Source of the DNA: JAVBSX01 sp031549565
GTDB lineage: Bacteria; Planctomycetota; Planctomycetia; Pirellulales; Thermoguttaceae
NCBI GenBank assembly: GCA_031549565.1
Contig: JAVBPO010000013.1
Coordinates: 1-13,311, forward strand
DNA: 13,311 bases
Direction of reading: 5' to 3'
The notes below the pieces were generated by a model that worked only from the letters and a program-made list of their open reading frames with translations, was not told where the DNA came from and searched no databases. Positions 7,464 through 13,311 of this stretch are shown here, piece after piece. The position numbers were made by a program, and so were the translations under genes. Numbering within the stretch: the first letter of the stretch is position 1; every line of letters starts with the position of its first letter.

Positions 7464-8288
7464 TTATCCCCTGTTGGCGGGTTTCACGGCATAACCGTAA
7501 GCGAGCGCGACGAAAACGCCGCCGCCGAGGATGTTGCCCAGCGTGACGGGGAGCAGATTGGCGAATAAGAAGTTCGACCACGTCAGCGAATTGAGAATGT
7601 CGGGACTCAGTTTCACGGCCGATTCCATCCAGGCCGGATTCGATTTGGCAAGCAAACCGGCAGAGATGTAGTACATGTTGGCGACCGAATGCTCGAAACC
7701 GGACGTGATAAACAGCCAGATCGGGAAGAAAATAGCGAAGATTTTCCCGGTCACGTCTTTCGCCTTCGCCGCCATCCAAACGGCCAGGCAAACGAGCCAG
7801 TTGCACAGAATGCCCAGCGCAAGTGCTTCCGTGAAGCTTAAATGGCATTTGCTCGCCGCGATCTTGATTGTGACGCCGCCGAGCAGGTTCGCGCCGCCGT
7901 TGAGTTGCCCGGAGTGGACGATCAGCCAGGCGACGAAAACCGAACCGACGAAATTGCCGAGATAAACGACACACCAATTCCGTAACAGACCGCCGAGGCT
8001 GATTTTACGCCGGGCCAGCGGCAGGAGCATCATCGTGTTGCCGGTAAACAGTTCTCCGCCGGCGATGACGACGAGCATCAACCCGCCGGGAAAGATCGCG
8101 CCGGCCAGACAGCGTCCGAGTCCGAAAGTCGACGGATCGGCCAAAAGATTGAACGCGGCCATCGTCGACGCTTCCGAAGCGAACGCAATATAAACCCCGG
8201 CAAGAATTCCGAGGACGAACAAACGCCGAAACGAGGCCAACGCCTTGGCAACCCCGGCTTCGGAAACGGTTTCCGCGATTTCGTGCAT
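7464..8288 (-). CDS. Formate/nitrite transporter (FNT) family channel
   Basis: This is a 274-residue integral membrane protein of the FocA/NirC family, which forms pentameric channels that move small anions such as formate, nitrite or hydrosulfide across the inner membrane. Both FNT signatures are visible: GGELFTGNTMML (78-88) and GILCNWLVCLAVW (159-171). The central-pore histidine lies in SGFEHSVANMYY (H200), equivalent to the FocA gating His. About six hydrophobic segments cover 25-265, the length expected for the family. I chose ATG 8286-8288 (MHEIAETVSEAGVAKALASF) because the family N-terminal helix starts there. An upstream ATG at 8355-8357 would add 23 residues translated from the repeat patch. 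There is no Shine-Dalgarno; CGCTCC abuts the ATG. No formate lyase, nitrite reductase or other gene nearby indicates the substrate. Confidence 0.92.
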   Translation of the reverse strand: MHEIAETVSEAGVAKALASFRRLFVLGILAGVYIAFASEASTMAAFNLLADPSTFGLGRCLAGAIFPGGLMLVVIAGGELFTGNTMMLLPLARRKISLGGLLRNWCVVYLGNFVGSVFVAWLIVHSGQLNGGANLLGGVTIKIAASKCHLSFTEALALGILCNWLVCLAVWMAAKAKDVTGKIFAIFFPIWLFITSGFEHSVANMYYISAGLLAKSNPAWMESAVKLSPDILNSLTWSNFLFANLLPVTLGNILGGGVFVALAYGYAVKPANRG

Positions 8289-8296
8289 GGAGCGAT

Positions 8297-8452
8297 AGGA
8301 GTCAGGCTTCAGAAGTCGGGAGTCAGGAGTCGGAAGCAGTTGAAAAATAATTGACACATTATCCTGATTGGTTCATTTGTTTTTTGACTGTTTTTCAGAG
8401 TAGAAAAACGACACTGCTCCTCCTGGCTCCTGTCCCCTGACTCCTGACCCCT
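8297..8452. repeat. Inverted GAGTCAGG-type repeat patch between the LEPxxLL and FNT genes
   Basis: The left block (8297-8340) contains repeated GGAGTCAGG/GAGTCGG units. The right block (8413-8452) contains the complements, CTCCTGGCTCC and CCCCTGACTCCTGACC. Their inner ends match as GCAGT (8336-8340) and ACTGC (8413-8417). About 72 AT-richer bases separate the blocks, so the RNA could fold into a long imperfect hairpin. The patch fills nearly all of the 169-bp gap between the LEPxxLL stop and the FNT start and could end transcription or insulate the two genes. Its origin is unclear: slipped short repeats or a small dispersed element are both possible. Confidence 0.65.
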
Positions 8453-8457
8453 CATAT

Positions 8458-11400
8458 TCAATACGCCGCGGCGAGTAACGCAATGGCGTCTTCCATTTCC
8501 GGGGTTTCTTCGACGATCAGCTCCGGATCGTAGTCTTCCGTCGATTGGGTGAGATTCCATGCGACCTGCCGAATCCATTCGTAACCGGCGAGCGAGTCTC
8601 CGTCTTCCATCAGATTTTCGACGTCCCAAGGCAGAATCGCGGCGTTTTTACGCTGCTCGGACGATTCCCCCTGTTTGGCGGCACTCTTCTTCGGCGTCGG
8701 TGTGTTCGGTTTTCCTTCGGTGTTCACGGCTTCTTCCGTGTTCTCCGCTTCGGGTTTCGATTCCAGCGAAGTGTCGCCGCCGTTGGAGCCGTCGATCCCG
8801 AAACCGCCCGGATGGAACATGCTTCCCAAGCCGTGATAACTCGTGTGACCGTAATCGATGACCGGTGAATATTGGAACAACTGTCGTCCGGTCAGCATAC
8901 TCCCATAATCTCCTTGCAGCATCAAGGAATTGCCGGACGCTCCGAGTTCGCCGAACAGCTTCTGCATGATCGCTTCGTTCGGGTCCGTCGGGCCGCCGGT
9001 GGGATCGTCCCAGATAATCTTTGCCGAAATGGATATCATGACCGATTTGGTCGAAGAAAGCCCAAGCTGGCCGGAGCTTGTGATTTCCTGCGCCGTCACG
9101 CCGATCGTGAGGATCCGGGACACGTCTTGCCCGAGAAAATCGGACGGAATATTCCACGTGATTTGACCGGTCTGCGGATCGATCGTCATTCCGTCCGGAA
9201 TGTCGTCCCCTTCCAGCATGTAAACCACCTGATTGATCGGAATGTCCGGGTTCTGAATGTAGTCGGGATCCCTGGCCGTGACCTGGCCGGTGAGCCGCGA
9301 ACCGGGGCGACCGACGAAAACGGTGTCATCGTCTTCGAACACCGGCGGGGAATCGACTTCTTCGACGAACAAGTGCAGCGATTTTTCGTCGAACAAACCG
9401 GTCTTGTCGGTCACGCGCACTTTGACATCGAAGCTGAACGTTCCGCACGATTCGTCCGGCGTCCACTTGATCAAGCCGGTCGCGGCGTCGATCGTCATAC
9501 CGTCCGGATGCGTTCCGACGAACGAATACGTAAGCGGATTGCTTGCGCCGGGGTAAATGTCGTCGTCCTTGGCGGTCAGTTGCAAGGTAAACTCTTCCTC
9601 TTCCCGAAGCGTGTAAACGGTTTTAAATTCGTTCGTAAATTCCGGAGCCGTATCGATTTCATTGACGGTCAACAGGACGTCCTTGCGGCGGGTGTCGCCG
9701 TTTTTGTCCGTGAGGATAAAGACCGGATTGTAAACGGCCGGCCCGTCCGCTTCGGTCGTCGTCCAACGAAACACCGCCGTGGTGTCGCTGGTTTTTTCAA
9801 GCGTGTAATTCGTTCCGGTCGGGAGCGAACCTTCTTTCAGCGTAAACTCGACGGCGCCTTCGTAATCCTCGTCGTCCAGTTCGAGTTCCAGAACGAACTC
9901 CTCTCCCTCGTCGATCGTCGTCGTACCGGTAATCTTGTACTGCGGCCCGTTTTGGAACGAAATTTCAACCGACTTGGTCGAGGAAAGCCCGGAGCCGTTG
10001 GTCGCTTTGATTTCGAAAATATAATCGTCCGCCTGCCCCGCGGTCGGCGTCCAGGTGAAGATTCCGTTTTCCGTGATCGCGGCCCCGGCCGGAATTTCGA
10101 TCGTTTCCCCTTTGGAATTTTTGACGGAATGGATCGTGAATTTCGTCGCGTCGGCGGCCTGGTTTTGCGTTTCGAATTCGATCTTGAGCTCTTTGCCCAC
10201 CTTGGCGTCGAAGATCGTGTTCCCGGCCGGTTTGGTAAAAACCGGTCCCTTGGTGTCAATCACGACGGCCAACTGCGTGGAAATCGGGCTTTCCATCGCT
10301 TCATGTCCGTAATCGGTCGCTTTGGTGAAACGTTGCTTCGCGGAAAACTGGTAGGTTCCGTCGGCAAGGGCGGTCGGATTTTCGCTCAATTTCGCCTTGA
10401 TCGTCATGGTCCACAAACCGTTTTCCTGCTGGACCTGTGACACCAGGGTTCCCGCCATTTCGTACCCGTTGCTGTAAAGGAGTACGGACGCGCCGTCGAC
10501 GACGTCGGAAACCTCGAAGATCAACTCATTCCCCTCCTTGTCGTTGTTCCGCGAGGTGATGTTGTCCCCCTGTGTTCCGGTGTCGGCCAGCGGGGAAAGC
10601 TTGATCTTCGGCGCCGAAGGGGCGACGAACAATGTGACGATCTGCGAGGCGTTGCCGAACGTGTAGCCGTTGTTGACGTCGCCGTCTTTGGCGACAGCTT
10701 TGATAAGGATTTCCGACATCCCGCCGCCGGTCGCCGGTGTGGTGATCGTGACATCACGTCCGCTGCGGGTCACGGTGATGTTCGGATCCCCTTTAGCCGT
10801 CGAATTGTACTGGGCGACGTATTCGACTTCGCCGGGAACCGCGTATTCGGGAAGCGTGAACGTATAGCTTTGTCCGGACGACAAATCGAGGAACTTCGGC
10901 ACGTTCCACGCCGGTTTGCTCGTCGGCTCGGCCATGACTTTCACCGTGAACGTGTACGGAACCGGATCGTTGACGCCGTCGGAAACCATGACCGTGACCT
11001 GCGACTCGCCGTCCTTCGCGTTGGACGGAACGACGAAGCGAAGCGTTCCGTTTTCGTAATCGTCGAAGATTTGAAAGTTGTCCGTTTTAACCGCGTTGAC
11101 CGGAACGCCGGCCGTGGAAGCGGCAACGGCGTTGATTTTTTCCCGGATGTCGTCCCCTTCGGTAATGAAACCGAACACGTTATGCTTGCCGTCGAGCCAG
11201 GGGGTCGCGTTGTCCGTGATGAAGAACTGGCTGTCGTTCGAGTTGTAGATGTTCTTCTCGGCATTGTTCGAGTTGGCCGTCGAAACGATACCGCGACTGG
11301 AATGTTGTAGCAGACTGTTGTATTCGTCCGGAAACGTGACGCCGGTTCCGCCGTAGCCGTTGCCGTATTTCACGTCCCCCCCCTGGAACATGAATCCGTC

Positions 11401-11892
11401 GAGAATTCGGTGAACCGCGACGCCGTTATACGTGTACGTTTTCCCGCCGATCTCCACGCCGTTGATGATGTCCATGAACCGTTGGGTCGAGAGCGGAGCT
11501 TCCTTCTGGAAAAGCTCCATGATCATGTCGCCGACGAGTTCCCAATCCGCTTTTCCGGCGGTCTTTTCCTGGTAAACGGAAAACTTGACGCTCTTATTCC
11601 CTTCGAGAACGGACGCGCTGAATAACGCGTTGCCGTCGTTGTTCGTGCTCTGAATCGTGTAGGTCAACTTATCGTTGTCCGCGTCTTTTCCGTCCAGAGC
11701 CAAGTGATAGCTCGTCCCCGGAGTCAGATAGAGCACTTCCGGCAATCCCTGTAGGATCGGAGCGGCATTGAGTACGATCCGCTCTTCCAGCGGCTCGAAC
11801 ATGAGTGTTCGTGTGTATTTTTTCCCGGAAACCTGGGTGGGCGTTTGGCCGACAAAAAAGATCCGACGAAGTAAACCTGTTTGAGTGGACAT
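8458..11892 (-). CDS. LEPxxLL-type surface protein with embedded cyclophilin PPIase and cadherin/Ig-like repeats
   Basis: This 1144-residue protein opens with a basic stretch and the planctomycete-type motif FEPLEERIVLNA (32-43), thought to mark exported proteins. A beta-sandwich-like segment begins at about 44, then a cyclophilin domain (121-257) keeps the residues matching human CypA R55, F60, Q63, N102, F113, W121 and H126: here R162, F167, Q170, N207, F224, W232, H237. Cyclophilins isomerise peptidyl-prolyl bonds. A further beta segment follows (about 275-319), so the cyclophilin looks inserted between two halves of an Ig-like unit. Cadherin/Ig-like repeats occupy about 551-646, 653-744, 749-845 and 850-957, with GLIKWTPDE/GQITWNIP-type turns. 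The acidic, low-complexity tail (958-1144) has no dockerin or obvious anchor. ATG 11890-11892 is preferred over ATG 11971-11973 or 11956-11958, which would translate a palindromic repeat. ATG 11800-11802 is also possible. Location is inferred as exported or cell-surface. Confidence 0.88.
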   Translation of the reverse strand: MSTQTGLLRRIFFVGQTPTQVSGKKYTRTLMFEPLEERIVLNAAPILQGLPEVLYLTPGTSYHLALDGKDADNDKLTYTIQSTNNDGNALFSASVLEGNKSVKFSVYQEKTAGKADWELVGDMIMELFQKEAPLSTQRFMDIINGVEIGGKTYTYNGVAVHRILDGFMFQGGDVKYGNGYGGTGVTFPDEYNSLLQHSSRGIVSTANSNNAEKNIYNSNDSQFFITDNATPWLDGKHNVFGFITEGDDIREKINAVAASTAGVPVNAVKTDNFQIFDDYENGTLRFVVPSNAKDGESQVTVMVSDGVNDPVPYTFTVKVMAEPTSKPAWNVPKFLDLSSGQSYTFTLPEYAVPGEVEYVAQYNSTAKGDPNITVTRSGRDVTITTPATGGGMSEILIKAVAKDGDVNNGYTFGNASQIVTLFVAPSAPKIKLSPLADTGTQGDNITSRNNDKEGNELIFEVSDVVDGASVLLYSNGYEMAGTLVSQVQQENGLWTMTIKAKLSENPTALADGTYQFSAKQRFTKATDYGHEAMESPISTQLAVVIDTKGPVFTKPAGNTIFDAKVGKELKIEFETQNQAADATKFTIHSVKNSKGETIEIPAGAAITENGIFTWTPTAGQADDYIFEIKATNGSGLSSTKSVEISFQNGPQYKITGTTTIDEGEEFVLELELDDEDYEGAVEFTLKEGSLPTGTNYTLEKTSDTTAVFRWTTTEADGPAVYNPVFILTDKNGDTRRKDVLLTVNEIDTAPEFTNEFKTVYTLREEEEFTLQLTAKDDDIYPGASNPLTYSFVGTHPDGMTIDAATGLIKWTPDESCGTFSFDVKVRVTDKTGLFDEKSLHLFVEEVDSPPVFEDDDTVFVGRPGSRLTGQVTARDPDYIQNPDIPINQVVYMLEGDDIPDGMTIDPQTGQITWNIPSDFLGQDVSRILTIGVTAQEITSSGQLGLSSTKSVMISISAKIIWDDPTGGPTDPNEAIMQKLFGELGASGNSLMLQGDYGSMLTGRQLFQYSPVIDYGHTSYHGLGSMFHPGGFGIDGSNGGDTSLESKPEAENTEEAVNTEGKPNTPTPKKSAAKQGESSEQRKNAAILPWDVENLMEDGDSLAGYEWIRQVAWNLTQSTEDYDPELIVEETPEMEDAIALLAAAY

Positions 11893-11925
11893 GAGGAAAG
11901 TGGGGAGTGGATAATAGAGACAATA

Positions 11926-11955
11926 CCAGCCCCAAGCGTGAGCGCGGGGTGATTC
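11926..11955. repeat. REP-like hyphenated palindrome in the LEPxxLL gene leader
   Basis: ACCAGCCCCAAGCGTGAGCG continuing into CGGGGTGA forms an imperfect stem (CCCC...GGGG with an inner GCG/CGC). I recall this sequence style as a common intergenic palindrome of planctomycetes. Read on the minus strand it would encode PRAHAWGW, the peptide seen when such repeats are swallowed by an over-long gene call. It sits 34-63 bases upstream of the chosen start of the surface-protein gene. Confidence 0.5.
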
Positions 11956-11984
11956 CATAGTGCTTCCATTCATTATGCCGCATT

Positions 11985-12016
11985 GTCGTTTTATTTTGGC
12001 ATCGACAAAAAACGAC
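11985..12016. repeat. 8-bp inverted repeat upstream of the LEPxxLL gene
   Basis: GTCGTTTT (11985-11992) and AAAACGAC (12009-12016) are perfect inverted copies with a 16-nt spacer. The element lies between coaX and the surface-protein gene, just downstream of the possible -10 at 12020-12025. It could be an operator or a leader hairpin; no U-run supports a terminator. Confidence 0.35.
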
Positions 12017-12019
12017 CCG

Positions 12020-12046
12020 GTTTTACTCCTTTTCTAATACTGTCAA
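12020..12046 (-). promoter_or_regulatory. Possible sigma70-type promoter for the LEPxxLL gene
   Basis: On the minus strand a perfect TTGACA (-35, positions 12041-12046) is followed after 15 bases by TAAAAC (-10-like, 12020-12025, 4 of 6 matches). The spacing is shorter than the usual 17. Transcription would begin near 12013 and leave a leader of about 120 bases containing both inverted repeats. A GGAG-containing purine run (near 12027-12034) lies in the spacer with no usable start codon after it, so it is not a ribosome site for a small gene. Confidence 0.3.
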
Positions 12047-12059
12047 TTCAAGTCGCATG

Positions 12060-12086
12060 ATCCGGAAAACCGTTGAATCCGGAAAA
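12060..12086. promoter_or_regulatory. Tandem 10-bp direct repeat upstream of the possible promoter
   Basis: ATCCGGAAAA occurs at 12060-12069 and again at 12077-12086, a 17-bp period, directly upstream (minus-strand sense) of the TTGACA at 12041-12046. A one-base-shorter version, ATCGGAAAAA, lies at 12161-12170 inside the end of coaX. This arrangement would suit an activator binding site, but no regulator is identifiable in the window and chance similarity is possible. Confidence 0.25.
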
Positions 12087-12151
12087 TAGGGATCGCGAGC
12101 GAGACGCCCACGCTCCATTTCCGTTTGGATGCTTCTTGTGCGGGTTTCGTT

Positions 12152-12919
12152 TTAGGAAAAATCGGAAAAAAGTGAAAAACTTGTTGCGTGAATTCCGTCG
12201 AGAACCAGCCGGGGCAGCCAAATCGCTTCTCGCTCCTTGCGAACGGCGTTGTAAACCGGCTCGGCATTTCCGCCGGTTAAAAGCAAAAGCGGCTTTGCCC
12301 GGAGAATTCCCGTCGAAAAAGAATGTTCGACCAGTTCGCAAAATCGACGGATTGTGCCGACGGTCCCCTCGAAAAGTCCGCAGCGAATCGCGTCGACCGT
12401 GTTTTTTCCGGGAAACTTTGCATCGTCGAAGTTCCGGATTTTCGGTAGCAGAGCGGTTCCCCGGCGTAGACTTTTCGCGGCCAACTCCAAACCGGGCAGG
12501 ATCGCCCCACCGAGAAACACGCCGTCCCCCGAAACGAGATCGACCGTGATCGCGGTCCCCAAATCGACCAAAAGTATCGGCTCGACGGCGTAGTCCGGGG
12601 CGTATTTCCGCTTCCACTTCACGGCAGCGCAAGCGGCCAGTAGCCGGTCGATGCCGACCCGACGCGGCTCGTCCACATCAATTGTGATCGAAACATCTTC
12701 CGTTTTCAAGACGCGAATAGGATCGTCGGGCCGTTTTTTTGCGAGTTTGGCGAGCAGTTTTTCCGTTTGGCGCGGGTTGACGCTTCCGATTGCCCAACGG
12801 GTTTCGTTTCGCCCGCACACTTTCACCGCATCCGCAAAGGTTGCCAAATCGCGCACCTCCCCCTGATCGTAAAGGGCGAATTTCACACGGCTGTTCCCAA
12901 TGTCGACGGCAATGAGCAT
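12152..12919 (-). CDS. coaX: Type III pantothenate kinase
   Basis: This 255-residue protein catalyses the first step of coenzyme A synthesis, ATP-dependent phosphorylation of pantothenate in the cytoplasm. Type III enzymes belong to the ASKHA (actin-like ATPase) fold, need a monovalent cation and resist feedback by CoA. Visible family motifs are the phosphate-binding VDIGNSRVKF (5-14), PRRVGIDRL with the catalytic-base Asp (D91), VDLGTAITVDL (118-128), FLGGAILPGL (135-144), the NTVDAIRCG segment (173-181) and LTGG near 214-217. Length and motif order match a complete enzyme. The chosen ATG is right for the family, since the first motif begins at residue 5. No Shine-Dalgarno is evident before it. 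In some bacteria coaX adjoins the biotin ligase gene birA; I do not see birA here. The surface-protein gene follows on the same strand after 259 bases, probably under its own promoter. Confidence 0.93.
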   Translation of the reverse strand: MLIAVDIGNSRVKFALYDQGEVRDLATFADAVKVCGRNETRWAIGSVNPRQTEKLLAKLAKKRPDDPIRVLKTEDVSITIDVDEPRRVGIDRLLAACAAVKWKRKYAPDYAVEPILLVDLGTAITVDLVSGDGVFLGGAILPGLELAAKSLRRGTALLPKIRNFDDAKFPGKNTVDAIRCGLFEGTVGTIRRFCELVEHSFSTGILRAKPLLLLTGGNAEPVYNAVRKEREAIWLPRLVLDGIHATSFSLFSDFS

Positions 12920-13170
12920 GGTATTCTACGGAGGCTGATCCTGCGTCCCGAACGGGAGGAATCCTACACCGTACAATCCCTGGACATTTTTTGCAAGCCG
13001 TGGTTTTTCGCCGAGCGACCGGAGGCGTTTACTGTTGCGGCAGACAGGCCCACGACGTTTGGGGGGTATTAGGAAGAATGCTTGCGTTCGTCATTCAACG
13101 GATGTTCCGGTATGGCTCAAAGCACAAAATAGTCGCATCCTCTTTCATTTCCTGGACTTACGGCGACTCG

Positions 13171-13311
13171 TCAGCTTTTTTGACTGTCCGCAATCGTCTT
13201 GCCGCCCGGCAACATCTCCGGACGCGACACGGCCGTCGCTCGATAAAGTTCCGCTAAATCCTTACGCATCGCGGAATTTGATGCAATTCCGTGCCGCCAT
13301 GCAACTTGATT
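13171..13311 (-). CDS. C-terminal end of an unrecognised protein, cut by the window edge
   Basis: The minus-strand frame is open from the right edge to a TGA at 13171-13173, giving 46 residues that read like a soluble protein end (RKDLAELYRATAVSRPEMLP, then GGKTIADSQKS). An ATG at 13266-13268 would give a 32-residue ORF, but the frame continues upstream in protein-like sequence (NQVAWRHGIASNSA), so a longer gene entering from the right is more likely. I do not recognise the family. It precedes coaX on the same strand with a gap of about 250 bases that shows no other gene. Confidence 0.5.
   Translation of the reverse strand, partial: NQVAWRHGIASNSAMRKDLAELYRATAVSRPEMLPGGKTIADSQKS

Noticed and set aside
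8872..10440. A 522-codon open frame on the plus strand, antisense to the surface-protein gene
   Set aside because: It is Arg/Gly/Phe-rich with no recognisable motif and mirrors the codon bias of the well-supported minus-strand gene, so it is a shadow frame.
12920..13170. Possible coaX promoter with TTGCAA and TACGGT at 17-bp spacing on the minus strand
   Set aside because: Only about half of the -10 bases match, so it cannot be told from chance.
12991..13257. An 88-codon plus-strand ORF at the right edge
   Set aside because: No motifs and unlikely composition; it overlaps the more protein-like minus-strand frame ending at 13171.

Overview
The window most likely comes from a planctomycete, probably Pirellulales-like. 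This rests on three things seen in the sequence: a very long surface protein with an N-terminal LEPxxLL-type motif (FEPLEERIVLNA), a giant kinase/TPR/WD40 fusion with an N-terminal zinc-ribbon-like knuckle, and hyphenated palindromic repeats of a type I associate with planctomycete intergenic DNA. Several start codons also lack a Shine-Dalgarno sequence. No database search was possible, so the assignment is by recognition only.

Layout. Positions 1-1140 (minus strand) look like a partly decayed patch: an intact YhbS-type GNAT acetyltransferase sits between a protein-like open frame with no good start (26-214) and a short gene that reads as frameshifted (916-1139). Positions 1140-1673 hold no convincing gene. 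The only plus-strand gene is a MotA/TolQ/ExbB-type channel protein with a long coiled-coil tail (1674-2969). It converges on the kinase across a REP-like double hairpin (3063-3167). A 1296-residue Ser/Thr protein kinase with TPR-like and WD40 repeats fills 3186-7076 (minus). Next come a 44-bp-arm inverted repeat, a formate/nitrite (FNT) family channel (7464-8288, minus), a patch of inverted GAGTCAGG-type repeats, and a 1144-residue LEPxxLL surface protein with an embedded, apparently complete cyclophilin domain (8458-11892, minus). A hyphenated palindrome and a possible promoter with a 10-bp direct repeat lie upstream of it. Type III pantothenate kinase coaX (12152-12919, minus) and the C-terminal end of an unknown protein running off the right edge (13171-13311, minus) close the window.

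How the genes relate. Five of the recognisable genes (GNAT, kinase, FNT, LEPxxLL protein, coaX) are on the minus strand, but gaps of 170-390 bp, mostly filled by repeats, argue against one operon and their predicted roles share no pathway. I see no defence system, integrase, transposase, CRISPR array, tRNA or rRNA. The points most worth a second look are the cyclophilin nested in a surface protein, the kinase architecture (non-RD catalytic loop, altered glycine loop, insert inside the propeller), the partnerless coiled-coil MotA-like protein, the single-base frameshift, the repeat families that occupy most gene junctions, and the pyrimidine-rich CTCC-type leaders in place of Shine-Dalgarno sites.
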